Shown here piece after piece: positions 33,355 to 42,380 of a stretch of DNA of 62,543 bases. The position numbers and the translations under genes were made by a program. The number at the start of each line of letters is the position of its first letter. The first letter of the stretch is position 1. The DNA is from Oceaniglobus trochenteri (lineage in GTDB: Bacteria; Pseudomonadota; Alphaproteobacteria; Rhodobacterales; Rhodobacteraceae), in NCBI RefSeq assembly GCF_020529025.1, contig NZ_JACNMM010000019.1:1-62543 (forward strand), written 5' to 3'. The notes beneath the pieces were generated by a model. The model did no database searches. It saw only the letters and a list, made by a program, of their open reading frames with translations, and was not told the origin of the DNA.

Positions 33355-34298
33355 TGGTGCCTGAAACCACCGGCATGCCGAAACTGCACATGGCGATCTT
33401 CGCCATCCTGTTCGTGTTTCTCGTGGCGCTGCCCTTCTTCGTCTACCCGATCTTCGCCATGAAGGTGATGTGCTTTGCGCTGTTTGCCGCCGCGCTGAAC
33501 CTGCTTCTGGGCTTCGGGGGGCTTCTGTCCTTTGGCCATGCGGCCTATTTCGGCGGGGCCAGCTATGTCGCGGCCCATGCCGCCAAGGTCTGGGGGCTGA
33601 CGCCGGAACTGGCGGTGCTGTGCGGCACGGCGGCGGCGGCCTTCCTGGGGCTGGTGATCGGCAGCCTGGCGGTGCGCCGGCAGGGGATCTATTTCGCCAT
33701 GGTCACCCTGGCCTTTGCCCAGATGGTGTATTTCCTGGCGCTGCAACTGCCCTTTACCGGGGGCGAGGACGGCATCCAGTCGGTGCCGCGCAATCCGCTG
33801 TTCGGGGTCTTCTCGATGGAGACCAACATCCCGCTTTATTTCTTCGTGCTGGCGGTGACCTTCGGGGGCATCCTGTTCATCTATCGCATCGTGCATTCGC
33901 CCTTCGGCCAGGTTCTGAAGGCGATCCGCGAGAACGAGCCGCGGGCGATTTCGCTGGGCTATGACGTGAACCGCTACAAGCTGATGGTCTTCGTCCTGTC
34001 GGCCACCTTCGCCGGGCTGGCGGGGGCCACGAAAAGCCAGGTGTTCCAGCTGGCCTCGCTGACCGACGTGCATTGGTCGATGTCGGGCGAGGTGGTGCTG
34101 ATGACCCTGCTGGGGGGCATGGGCACGATCTTCGGGCCCCTGGCGGGGGCGGCGATCGTGGTGACGATGCAGAACTACCTGGCCACCTTCGGCGCCTGGG
34201 TGACGGTGATCCAGGGGGTGATCTTCGTGCTGGGCGTGCTGTTGTTCCGCGAGGGGCTGATCGGGGTGCTGGCCCGCTGGTTCAAGCGGCCCCTGTGA
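33354..34298 (+). CDS. livM: ABC transporter permease LivM
   Basis: A 314-aa permease with LNLLLGFGGLLSFGHAAYFGGASYVAAH, IGSLAVRRQGIYFAMVTLAFAQM and LLGGMGTIFGPLAGAAIVV, all typical of LivM. The ATG at 33354 overlaps the livH stop; a GTG three bases earlier is possible. It closes the operon; an inverted repeat around 34321-34345 follows. Confidence 0.92.
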   Translation: MVPETTGMPKLHMAIFAILFVFLVALPFFVYPIFAMKVMCFALFAAALNLLLGFGGLLSFGHAAYFGGASYVAAHAAKVWGLTPELAVLCGTAAAAFLGLVIGSLAVRRQGIYFAMVTLAFAQMVYFLALQLPFTGGEDGIQSVPRNPLFGVFSMETNIPLYFFVLAVTFGGILFIYRIVHSPFGQVLKAIRENEPRAISLGYDVNRYKLMVFVLSATFAGLAGATKSQVFQLASLTDVHWSMSGEVVLMTLLGGMGTIFGPLAGAAIVVTMQNYLATFGAWVTVIQGVIFVLGVLLFREGLIGVLARWFKRPL

Positions 34299-34320
34299 GC
34301 GCGCCGCGCCCCCGCGACAA

Positions 34321-34345
34321 ATATCCCGGCATCCGGGTGGGATAT
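34321..34345 (+). terminator. Inverted repeat downstream of livM
   Basis: ATATCCC...GGGATAT with a nested CCCGG-CAT-CCGGG stem. It lies 22 bp after the livM stop and before the TRAP binding-protein gene; a terminator-like hairpin without a long T tract. Confidence 0.5.
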
Positions 34346-34417
34346 CTTGGCAGGCTGCACGGGCTGCTCTAGAGGTTGACGACAACTCGATCGTTCCGAA
34401 AACAGGGAGGTTTTACA

Positions 34418-35503
34418 ATGGATCGTCGTTCATTCATCCGCACGGGCGCACTGGGCGTCAGTGGTGCCGCGCTGGCCGCGCCCGCCATTGCCCAGGGCAA
34501 CATCACCTGGCGCATGGTCACCACATGGCCCAAGAACTTTCCGGGCCTCGGTGTCGGCGCCCAGCGTCTGGCCGACCGGATCACCGCCGCCAGCGGCGGC
34601 CGCCTGACGGTTCAGGTCTATTCCGCCGGCGAACTGGTGCCGCCGCTTCAGTCGCTGGATGCGGTCATCGACGGCACCGCCGAGATGAGCCACGGCGCCG
34701 CCTATTACTGGCAGAACAAGTCCCCTGCCCTGTCGTTCTTCACCGGCGTGCCCTACGGCATGACCACCCCCGAGCTGACGGCCTGGGTGCGCTTCATGGG
34801 CGGCCAGGAGATCTGGGACGAGATCTATGACCAGTTCGGCGTGCAGGGCTTCTTGTCGGGCAACACCGGCACCCAGACCGGCGGCTGGTTCCGCAACGAA
34901 CTGAAAAGCGTCGAGGACGTGAAGGGCGTGCGCTTCCGCACTCCGGGCCTGGGCGGGCGCGTCTGGGAAAAGCTGGGCGCGACGGTCACCAACATGGCCG
35001 CTGGCGAAATCTTCCAGGCGCTGCAGTCGGGCACGCTGGATGCCGCCGAATTCGTCGGCCCCTACAACGACCTGGCGCTTGGCTTCCACCAGGTGGCGAA
35101 GAACTACTACGTTCCCTCCTTCGTGGAATCGGGCCTCGCGACCGAGCTTGTCGTGGACAAGAAGAAGTACCAGGAACTGCCCGACGACCTGCAGGCCATC
35201 ATCCGCGATGTGTCCCAGGCCGAGTACGACCAGGTTTCGGCCGATTTCATCGCCAACGATCCCCGCGCCCTGAAGACGCTGGTCGAGGATCACGGCGTGA
35301 TGGTGCGCGACTTCCCCGAAGACATCATGGAAGCCGGCGCCAAGGCCTCGATCGAGGTGGTCGAGGAACTGCGCAACAGCGACGATCCGCTGGTCAAGAA
35401 GACCACGGAAAGCTTCATCGAGGCGCTGAACCTGGTGCGGACCCGCACCGAGCGTATCGACAGCCCCTATGTCCGCGCGCGTGAAAAGTACCTGAAGTAC
35501 TGA
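34418..35503 (+). CDS. dctP: TRAP transporter substrate-binding protein DctP
   Basis: A 361-aa exported binding protein. It has a twin-arginine leader (DRRSFIRTGALGVSG, cleavage after APAIAQ), and the DctP fold: WRMVTTWPKNFPG, RTPGLGGRVWEKLGATV, and QALQSGTLDAAEFVGPYND with the conserved Arg that binds a carboxylate. The sequence resembles those of TRAP proteins for 2-keto acids or mannitol-like/lactate ligands. AGGGAGG precedes the ATG. The membrane subunits lie at 36.4-38.4 kb on the opposite strand. Confidence 0.92.
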   Translation: MDRRSFIRTGALGVSGAALAAPAIAQGNITWRMVTTWPKNFPGLGVGAQRLADRITAASGGRLTVQVYSAGELVPPLQSLDAVIDGTAEMSHGAAYYWQNKSPALSFFTGVPYGMTTPELTAWVRFMGGQEIWDEIYDQFGVQGFLSGNTGTQTGGWFRNELKSVEDVKGVRFRTPGLGGRVWEKLGATVTNMAAGEIFQALQSGTLDAAEFVGPYNDLALGFHQVAKNYYVPSFVESGLATELVVDKKKYQELPDDLQAIIRDVSQAEYDQVSADFIANDPRALKTLVEDHGVMVRDFPEDIMEAGAKASIEVVEELRNSDDPLVKKTTESFIEALNLVRTRTERIDSPYVRAREKYLKY

Positions 35504-35525
35504 TCCGCCGTCAGGCGAATCCAGG

Positions 35526-35553
35526 GGGCCCGGTGGAAACGCCGGGCCCTTTT
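35526..35553 (+). terminator. Rho-independent terminator after dctP
   Basis: GGGCCCGG-TGGAAACG-CCGGGCCC followed by TTTT: an 8-bp GC stem with T tract, 22 bp after the stop. Confidence 0.88.
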
Positions 35554-35699
35554 GCCGTTCCGGGGCGGTGATGGTTGCACCGTAAAGACGGTTAATTTTC
35601 CCCTTGGCGCCGCGGATCGGTCCAAATGCGGCCCAGATCGCCTGTCATTGACGCGCCCAGGCATGCCGCAACGACGGCAGAGGACAGGAGCAAGAGGAA

Positions 35700-36380
35700 A
35701 TGACCGGTTTCAACGCATTGAGGATCGCCACCCTATCGGCACTGGCGCTTGCCGTTGCCGGTTGTGCAGGCGGATTGCCGGCAACCGAGGGTGCCGGATC
35801 CGGCCCCGAAATCGAGGTCGGCAAGAACACGCGGCCGATCGACATGCAGCGTCGCATCGAGCTGAACAACGATTTCCAGGGGCTGCGGAACCGCTATGGC
35901 AGCCTGAACCCGGCGACCGCCGAGGATCTGCCGGGCACCGGTACGGCAACCTACAACGGGGTTGCGGCGCTGGGGGCGGACCCGGACGCCCCCGAGATCC
36001 TTTCAAGCATGGCGATGACCGTCTATTTCGGTTCGGGCGACGTGACCGGGTCGATGTGGGATTTTCACGATGCCACGGGCCGGCAGGCGGGGGGCAGCGT
36101 CCAGTTGACGGGCACCCAGCGCCCCAACCTGCCCGGCGGGCCAAGCGGCGAGGCGGGCAAGTTCCGGGTGGCCCGGGTTGGCATGACGGGCCATGGCACG
36201 CTGGACTGGGGCGATCACGAACAGGAACTGGATGTCGCGATTGACGGCTACATCCACGACGACAACCAGGGTCTCAAAGGCCAGCTGGATATCGAATCGA
36301 CCATCGACGACGACGTGTCGCGGATGTGGGGGATGGTCATGGTGGAAAACGACCGCGTGAAGAACCCCGTCCTCGACTGA
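35700..36380 (+). CDS. Lipoprotein, possibly transferrin-binding-protein-like beta-barrel
   Basis: A 226-aa protein with a lipoprotein signal peptide and lipobox VAGC at Cys21. The mature part has alternating Gly-rich beta segments (GTATYNGVAALG, TVYFGSGDVTGSMWDF, GHGTLDWGDHE) resembling the small beta-barrel of TbpB/lipocalin-like surface lipoproteins. The ATG at 35700 follows AGGAGCAAGAGGAA. It lies between dctP and the converging TRAP permease genes and is not obviously part of either. Function unknown. Confidence 0.68.
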   Translation: MTGFNALRIATLSALALAVAGCAGGLPATEGAGSGPEIEVGKNTRPIDMQRRIELNNDFQGLRNRYGSLNPATAEDLPGTGTATYNGVAALGADPDAPEILSSMAMTVYFGSGDVTGSMWDFHDATGRQAGGSVQLTGTQRPNLPGGPSGEAGKFRVARVGMTGHGTLDWGDHEQELDVAIDGYIHDDNQGLKGQLDIESTIDDDVSRMWGMVMVENDRVKNPVLD

Positions 36381-36399
36381 CGCCCTGCGCCGCCTGCCC

Positions 36400-37791
36400 C
36401 TAGCCTGCGATCAGGCGGGGCAGCCAGGTGACGATGCCGGGAAAGGCGAACAGGATGGCGATGGCAATGACCTGCAACCCGACGAAGGGAATGATGCCCT
36501 TGTAGATGGCGCTGGTGGGCAGATCGGCCGGGGCCACGCCGCGCAGGTAGAACAGCGCAAAGCCGAAGGGCGGCGTCAGGAACGAGGTCTGCAGGTTCAC
36601 CCCCACGATCACGCCCAGCCAGACCGGATCGACATCCAGCGCCAGAAGCACCGGCGCGGTGATCGGGATCACGATGAAGATGATCTCGAACGTATCGAGG
36701 ATGAAGCCCAGCAGGAACATGATCGCCATGACCATGGCCACCGCGGTCAGGGTGCCGCCGGGCAGGCTGGAGAGGAATTCGTGCACCAGGTTGTCGCCAC
36801 CCATCAGGCGGAACACCACGGAAAAGACCGAGGCCCCCAGCAGGATCACGAAGACCATCGAGGTGATGGTCGCCGAGGCGATCACCGTTTCGCGCAGGAT
36901 GCCGATGGACAGCCGCCAGCGCAGCGCCGCCAGGATCATCGCGCCCACGGCCCCCACCGAGGCCGCCTCGGTCGGGGTGGCGATGCCCCCCAGGATCGAG
37001 CCGAGAACCGCCAGGATCAACAGGAGCGGCGGCACCAGTGCCACCATGATTTCGCGCGCGAGATCCTTCTTCTCGTGCTCGGGCACCGGGGTGGCCGGAC
37101 ACGAGGCCGGATCGGTTACCGCCTTGAAGATGGTATAGGCCAGGTAAAGCCCCACCAGCAGAAGCCCCGGCAGCAGCGCGCCCGCGAACAGATCGCCCAC
37201 CGATACCGGCACCGGCGCGAAGTTGCCCTTGGCCATCTGCACCTGGCTGTTGATGCCGCTCAGCATGTCGCCCATGAAGATCAGCACGGTCGAGGGCGGA
37301 ATGATCTGCCCCAGGGTGCCCGAGGCACAGATCACCCCCGTGGCCAGCTTGGGGTCATAGCCCGCCCGCAGCATGGCGGGCAGCGAGATCAGCCCCATGG
37401 TCACCACCGTGGCCCCCACCACCCCGGTGGATGCGGCCAGCATCGTGCCCACCAGGATCACCGAGATGCCAAGCCCGCCGCGCAGGTTGCCGAACAGCTT
37501 GCCCATGGTCAGCAAGAGCTGTTCGGCGATGTTGCTGCGTTCCAGCATCACCCCCATGAAGATGAACAGCGGCACCGCCACCAGAACCTCGTTGGTCATG
37601 AAGCCGATATAGCGGTTGGGCAGGCTGCCGAAGTTGGACGGATCGAAGACCCCCAGCGCCCAGCCCACGGCGCCGAACATCAGCGACACCCCCGCCAGCG
37701 AGAAGGCCACCGGGAAGCCCAGCAGCAAGAAGCCGATGATCCCGAAGAACATCAGGCCGGACAAAAGCTCGCCGATCAGGACCGGTTCCAT
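36400..37791 (-). CDS. dctM: TRAP transporter large permease DctM
   Basis: A 463-aa polytopic membrane protein with about 12 helices. Typical DctM blocks: FLLLGFPVAFSLAGVSL, VPLFIFMGVMLERS, ASTGVVGATVVTMGL, ASGTLGQIIPPSTVLI and FLLGFILDTFEIIFIVIPI. It makes the sodium-coupled translocation channel and works with DctQ (its ATG overlaps the dctQ stop) and DctP. Confidence 0.93.
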   Translation of the reverse strand: MEPVLIGELLSGLMFFGIIGFLLLGFPVAFSLAGVSLMFGAVGWALGVFDPSNFGSLPNRYIGFMTNEVLVAVPLFIFMGVMLERSNIAEQLLLTMGKLFGNLRGGLGISVILVGTMLAASTGVVGATVVTMGLISLPAMLRAGYDPKLATGVICASGTLGQIIPPSTVLIFMGDMLSGINSQVQMAKGNFAPVPVSVGDLFAGALLPGLLLVGLYLAYTIFKAVTDPASCPATPVPEHEKKDLAREIMVALVPPLLLILAVLGSILGGIATPTEAASVGAVGAMILAALRWRLSIGILRETVIASATITSMVFVILLGASVFSVVFRLMGGDNLVHEFLSSLPGGTLTAVAMVMAIMFLLGFILDTFEIIFIVIPITAPVLLALDVDPVWLGVIVGVNLQTSFLTPPFGFALFYLRGVAPADLPTSAIYKGIIPFVGLQVIAIAILFAFPGIVTWLPRLIAG

Positions 37792-38369
37792 CAGTGTGTT
37801 CCTTCGGCGGCAATGTCAGAGGGCTTGACGGCATAGCGCATGATCGGCGGCACCAGGTCGGCCCGCCCGCCCAGCACCAGCACCGAGCGCCCGATCATCG
37901 CCAGCCCCTGAAGCGCCAGCAGGGCGACGAAGGCGATGATGAATGTCTTGAGGATATAGAGCCCCGGCATCCCGCCCACGTTGGCCGAGCCTTCGCCGTA
38001 GGACCAGGCGCGCTTCACGAAGGGCATCGAGTAGATATAGACGATGACGGTGAAGGGCAGCAGGAACAGCACGACGCCCATCAGGTCGATCAGCGCCCGG
38101 GTGCGCATCCGCGCCGGGCGATAGAAGATGTCGACGCGCACGTGATCGTCGCGCAGCAGGGCAAAGCCGGCCACGGCGGTGAACATCGCGCCGTTCAGCC
38201 AGATATAGAGATCCTGCATCCAGACATAGCTGGTGGAAAAGACGTAACGCTGTACCACGACGGTAAAGCAGACCACGACGATCCCCAGGGATAGCCAGGC
38301 AAAGACCTGGCCCACGATCCAGTTCACCCGGCAAATGGCCGCCGTCAGCGATCCAATCAGTCGCATCAT
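37791..38369 (-). CDS. dctQ: TRAP transporter small permease DctQ
   Basis: A 192-aa protein with four TM helices, including GQVFAWLSLGIVVVCFTVVVQRYVF, with WMQDLYIWLNGAMFTAVAGFALLRDDHVRVDIFY, the diagnostic DctQ motif. It precedes dctM on the minus strand, the stop codon sharing a base with the dctM start. Confidence 0.92.
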   Translation of the reverse strand: MMRLIGSLTAAICRVNWIVGQVFAWLSLGIVVVCFTVVVQRYVFSTSYVWMQDLYIWLNGAMFTAVAGFALLRDDHVRVDIFYRPARMRTRALIDLMGVVLFLLPFTVIVYIYSMPFVKRAWSYGEGSANVGGMPGLYILKTFIIAFVALLALQGLAMIGRSVLVLGGRADLVPPIMRYAVKPSDIAAEGTH

Positions 38370-38546
38370 TCCGCCTGACCCTCCTGTCGGCCCCTTGCCA
38401 GTTCTGCTGTGCCGCGCGTGTTCGTTGCCGAACGGACGGATCCTGACCCGTCTTTACATACTGGACCGCCGGGAGCGGTCAACCGTTGTCATGGCCCGGG
38501 CCGCGGTTCCCTTCGCGGTGACGTAGCGATTCCCCCCCTGCCCCGC

Positions 38547-40154
38547 TCAGTGCCCGCCGGCGGCCTTGCCCGGCGGGGGCGCCTTCATCAGCAGCGCGCA
38601 AAGCGCCAGGCCCGCGAAAAGCGCGGTCAGCAGCACGAAGACATCGATGAAGGACATCACCGCCGCCTGCCCCTGCAACCGCCCGGCCATCTGCACCAGG
38701 GCGCCGGTCTCACCGTCCAGCCCGTGGGCCGTCAGGTTGGCGGCCATGGCGTTCAGCTGGGCGACTGCGGTGTCGTTGGCCCAGTTCAGGCTTTCGCTCA
38801 GGCGTTCGTAATGCAGGGCGCGCCGGTCGCTCAGGACGGTGTTGATCACCGCAAGGCCCACCGCCCCGCCAAGGTTGCGCATCAGGTTGTAAAGCCCCGA
38901 GGCGCCCTTCATCTTGTCGCGCGGCAGCGTGCCCAGGGCCAGGTTGTTGATCGGCACCATGCACAGCATCAGCGACAGTCCGCGCAGGATCTGCGGCCAG
39001 AACAGCTCGTCGAAGTCCCATTCGGTGGTCATGCCCGTCAGCCACCATGTCGAGGCGGCAAAGCCCAGAAAACCGATCAGCAGCATCACCCGCAGATCGA
39101 TACGCGACGACAGGATGCCCGCCAGCGGCGCGCTGAAGAACATCGCAAGCCCCGACACGAAGACCGTCTGCCCGATCATCAGGCTGTCATAGCCGCGCAC
39201 CGACCCGAGGTAGATCGGATAGAGATATGTCAGACCGTAAAGCCCGATCCCCATGGTGAAGCTGAACAGGGAGCCGACCGCGAAGTTGGTGTCGCGCAGG
39301 GCCGAGAAATCGACGATGGGTTCGGCACGGGTGAAGGCGCGCCAGAAGGTGACGATGCCCCCCACCACCATGAAGCCCGCCAGGATGGCGACGGTCCGGT
39401 CGTCCAGCCAGTCATTGGCCGGGCCTTCCTCAAGCACGTATTCCATCCCGCCCAGGAAGGCCGCCAGGGCGGCAAGGCCCCACCAGTCGAACTTGTCGAA
39501 CAGCTTCCAGTCGGGGCGGTCGAAGTCGATCAGCATCCAGGCGCCGAAGGCCACGCCGATGCCCGGGATGACATTGACCAGGAACAGCCAGTGCCACGAC
39601 AGGGTGGCCGAAAGATAACCGCCGATGGTGGGCCCGACCGTGGGGGCCAGCGTGGCGATCAGCCCGATGATCGGGGATACCGTGCTGCGCTTGGCGGGGG
39701 GGAAGATGGTGAAGGCCGCGGCAAAGACCGAGGGGATCATCCCGCCCCCCAGGAACCCCTGCAACCCGCGCCAGAGGATCATCTCGCCGATGCTGCCCGA
39801 CATGGCGCACATGAAGCTGGCGGCGGTGAACCCGGCCGCCGCGACGGTGAACAGGATGCGCGTCGACATGACCCGGGCCAGAAACCCCGAGAGCGGGATC
39901 ATGATGACCTCGGCGATCAGGTAGGAGGTCTGCACCCAGCTGATTTCCTCGGTGCTGGCCCCCAGCCCCGCCTGGATGTCGGGCAGGGAGGCCGACACGA
40001 TCTGGATGTCGAGGATCGCCATGAACATGCCGAAGACCATGACCATGAACCCGGCCACGCGGCGCGGTGTCAGGGCCAGGTCGTCGGCGGGGGCTGCCGG
40101 GGGGGCGGATCGGGCCGGTTCACCCCTGCCGGGGGCTGCAAGGGTGGCGGACAT
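38547..40154 (-). CDS. DHA2-family MFS efflux transporter (EmrB/QacA type)
   Basis: A 535-aa, 14-helix major facilitator. Motif A/C regions: GMFMAILDIQIVSASLPDIQ, WVQTSYLIAEVIMIPLSGFLAR, GLIATLAPTVGPTIGGYL (antiporter motif C). The start at 40154 (MSATLAAPG) is chosen, four bases after the stop of the EmrA-like gene; an upstream frame extension is antisense to nothing functional. With the periplasmic adaptor it expels drugs or other hydrophobic compounds by proton antiport. Confidence 0.9.
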   Translation of the reverse strand: MSATLAAPGRGEPARSAPPAAPADDLALTPRRVAGFMVMVFGMFMAILDIQIVSASLPDIQAGLGASTEEISWVQTSYLIAEVIMIPLSGFLARVMSTRILFTVAAAGFTAASFMCAMSGSIGEMILWRGLQGFLGGGMIPSVFAAAFTIFPPAKRSTVSPIIGLIATLAPTVGPTIGGYLSATLSWHWLFLVNVIPGIGVAFGAWMLIDFDRPDWKLFDKFDWWGLAALAAFLGGMEYVLEEGPANDWLDDRTVAILAGFMVVGGIVTFWRAFTRAEPIVDFSALRDTNFAVGSLFSFTMGIGLYGLTYLYPIYLGSVRGYDSLMIGQTVFVSGLAMFFSAPLAGILSSRIDLRVMLLIGFLGFAASTWWLTGMTTEWDFDELFWPQILRGLSLMLCMVPINNLALGTLPRDKMKGASGLYNLMRNLGGAVGLAVINTVLSDRRALHYERLSESLNWANDTAVAQLNAMAANLTAHGLDGETGALVQMAGRLQGQAAVMSFIDVFVLLTALFAGLALCALLMKAPPPGKAAGGH

Positions 40155-40158
40155 GGCC

Positions 40159-41343
40159 CTAGTGGCCCAGCGACACGACAGAGTCTGCCGGTTCCTGCGG
40201 CGCGGGAGCGGGCGCGGGGGTGCCGCCGCCGGTCCGGCTGTCGACCTCGACCACCACCGACAGGCCGGCGCGCAGGAAACCCGCCTCCAGCGCCTCTTGC
40301 GGGATCGAGATGCGCACCGGCACCCGCTGGACGATCTTGGTGAAGTTGCCGGTGGCATTGTCGGCGGGCAGCAGGGAAAACACTGATCCCGTAGCCGGCG
40401 ATACCGACAGGACCGTGCCGTGATAGCTGTGGTCGGGGGCGGCGTCGAAGGTCATGTGGACATCGGCGCCCACGGCGACATCGCCCATCTGGGTTTCCTT
40501 GAAATTGGCCTCGACGTAGGAGCCCCCGGCGGGCACGAGGGCCGCCAGCCGCGTTCCGGGGTTCACCAGGTCGCCCACCTCGAGCGTCAGGTTGGTCACC
40601 GTGCCGTCGGCGGGGGCGCGCAGCACCGTCAGATCGAGGTTGCGCTGCGCCTGGGCCGCGGCCAGCTCCAGTTCGTGCCGCGTGCCTTCGGCCTCGGCCC
40701 GCTGGGCGCGCAGAACGCCGACCTGGGCCTCGGCGTTGGCGGTGGCGGCTGCGGCGCTGGCAACGCTGGCCTCGGCCGATTGCAGGGTCTCGACGGCGGT
40801 ATCGACCTGGGCCTGGGCCGCGACATTACTGCTGGCCAGCCGGCGCACGCGGTCGGCGTTGGTCTGGGCGGCGTGCAGGTGGGCGCGGGCCATCTGCTCC
40901 ATGGCCTCGGCCTGGGCCACGCCGGCCTGGGCCGCGACGATCTGGGCGTCGATGCGCGCCAGCGTCTCGCCTGCGGTGGCCACCCTGCCCTGCGCCATCT
41001 GCAACGCGATGCGGTAATCGCCATCGTCAAGGCGCACCAGGACATCCCCCGCCGAAACCCCGGCATTCTCGGAGACCGGAACCTCGGCCACGTAGCCCTG
41101 CACGCGGCTGGAGACCAGGGCGACATTGGCCGCCACATAGGCATCGTCGGTTTCCACCATGAAACGCCCGACCGTCCAGTAATCGCGCGCAAAGACGCCC
41201 CCCGCCACCAGGACGCACAGCGCCAGCGCCCCCAGGACGGCCCGCTTGCGGCGCGATCTGGGCGGCTTGGCCACCGGTTCGGGTGTCGGGGCATCGACCA
41301 TGGTTTCGGCCTTTCCGGTGATTGCGCGGTCGTGACGAGACAT
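40159..41343 (-). CDS. HlyD/EmrA-family membrane fusion protein
   Basis: A 394-aa adaptor: cytoplasmic basic tail (SRRKRAVLG), one TM helix (ALALCVLVAGGVFA), biotinyl-lipoyl halves (VSSRVQGYVAEVPVSENAGVSAGDVLVRLDDGDY and LRAPADGTVTNL), and a long Ala/Gln-rich coiled coil in between. The ATG at 41343 follows AAGGA. It is the first gene of the efflux operon and faces the TetR gene over two palindromes. Confidence 0.9.
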   Translation of the reverse strand: MSRHDRAITGKAETMVDAPTPEPVAKPPRSRRKRAVLGALALCVLVAGGVFARDYWTVGRFMVETDDAYVAANVALVSSRVQGYVAEVPVSENAGVSAGDVLVRLDDGDYRIALQMAQGRVATAGETLARIDAQIVAAQAGVAQAEAMEQMARAHLHAAQTNADRVRRLASSNVAAQAQVDTAVETLQSAEASVASAAAATANAEAQVGVLRAQRAEAEGTRHELELAAAQAQRNLDLTVLRAPADGTVTNLTLEVGDLVNPGTRLAALVPAGGSYVEANFKETQMGDVAVGADVHMTFDAAPDHSYHGTVLSVSPATGSVFSLLPADNATGNFTKIVQRVPVRISIPQEALEAGFLRAGLSVVVEVDSRTGGGTPAPAPAPQEPADSVVSLGH

Positions 41344-41386
41344 CGGGCGTCCTTGTTCTGGCGGGTGCGGCCGGGGGCGGAACTGT

Positions 41387-41404
41387 TCGAACCGCTCGGT
41401 TCGA
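41387..41404. promoter_or_regulatory. TetR operator 1
   Basis: TCGAACCG-CT-CGGTTCGA, a perfect 8-bp palindrome with 2-bp spacer, between the efflux operon and the TetR gene. Confidence 0.85.
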
Positions 41405-41445
41405 TCAGGCAGGTATTCCCCTTGGTGCAAAATTACAAGACTTTA

Positions 41446-41463
41446 TCGAACCGAACGGTTCGA
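41446..41463. promoter_or_regulatory. TetR operator 2
   Basis: TCGAACCG-AA-CGGTTCGA, the same palindrome as operator 1, centred 59 bp away and ending 13 bp before the TetR start. Two identical sites in the divergent promoter indicate repression of both sides by the adjacent TetR protein. Confidence 0.88.
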
Positions 41464-41476
41464 TTATATCCGGGCC

Positions 41477-42166
41477 ATGACACAGCCCGTGAAACCCCGC
41501 ACCCGTACCCCCCGCCATGCCGCCGGGGCCGACCCCGACAAGCGCGCCGCGATCCTGAAGGGGGCGGCCGAGGTTTTCATGACGACGGGCTTTGATGCCG
41601 CAAGCGTGAACGAGATCTGCCGCGCGGCGGGCGTGTCCAAGAGCACGCTCTATGTCTATTTCTCGGACAAGGAGGATCTTTTCGCACACCTGGTGGAGGG
41701 AGAGCGCGAGCGGCTTTTCGCGGGATTGCAGCAAAGCCTGCGTGGCCCCGGGCCGCTGGCCGACCGGCTGACCGCCTTTGCCACGACCCTGGCGCAGATC
41801 GTCTGTTCGGACGCGGTGATCAAGGCGCAGCGCACCGTCATCGCCATGGCGGAACGCCGGCCCGACCTTGGGGCAAGCTTCTACGAGGGCGGGGCGCAAC
41901 GGGGGCAGGCCGTGCTTCTGGAAACCCTCGAGCGCGAGATCGCGGCAGGCACCCTGTCGATTCCCGATCCGGGGCTGGCGGCCTATCAGCTGACCGAACT
42001 GGCAACCGCCGGGCTCTGGCGCCGCCGTCTTTTCGGCAAGACCCCTGCCCCACCCGCGCCCGAGCAGATCCGCGCCACGGCTGAAAGCGCCGTGGACCTG
42101 TTCCTGGCGCGCTATGCAAGGGCCAGGACGGGGGCATCGGTGGATGGCGATACGCCGGTGTCCTGA
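41477..42166 (+). CDS. TetR-family repressor of the efflux operon
   Basis: A 229-aa TetR regulator. The N-terminal helix-turn-helix reads ILKGAAEVFMTTGFDAASVNEICRAAGVSKSTLYVYFSDKEDLF in outline (residues about 25-70), and the C-terminal domain is the TetR_C ligand-binding type (AefR-like). Twin palindromes upstream make autoregulation and control of the EmrAB-type genes very likely. Confidence 0.9.
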   Translation: MTQPVKPRTRTPRHAAGADPDKRAAILKGAAEVFMTTGFDAASVNEICRAAGVSKSTLYVYFSDKEDLFAHLVEGERERLFAGLQQSLRGPGPLADRLTAFATTLAQIVCSDAVIKAQRTVIAMAERRPDLGASFYEGGAQRGQAVLLETLEREIAAGTLSIPDPGLAAYQLTELATAGLWRRRLFGKTPAPPAPEQIRATAESAVDLFLARYARARTGASVDGDTPVS

Positions 42167-42217
42167 CCTAACCTGCGCTTCTGCAACGGGTTTTCAAGGC
42201 TGAAAGGCCGCCGGGCG

Positions 42218-42380
42218 CCTTGTGGTATCGTAAGGTACCTTGTGGTATGCATAGATATCTGGACATACCGTAACCTACCCATGCCTACCGTAGGAATGCC
42301 ATGCCTGTTATACCTTTGACATGCCATGCCATGGATACTATTGCGTAAGCTACGCTATCCTTCCCATTCCAGAGGTAGAC
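42218..42380. repeat. Repeat-rich candidate centromere (parS/parC) upstream of parA
   Basis: This AT-richer stretch has CCTTGTGGTAT twice with a 20-bp period (42218 and 42238), several GGTA/TACC words, and at least five copies of CATGCC within 100 bp. Dense short repeats just upstream of a small parA with a ribbon-helix-helix partner is the usual position of the partition site and autoregulatory operator. No longer palindrome is seen. Confidence 0.55.

Noticed and set aside
36781-37836. 351-aa plus-strand ORF opposite dctM
   Set aside because: His/Gln/Arg-rich antisense translation of membrane helices; dctM is unambiguous.
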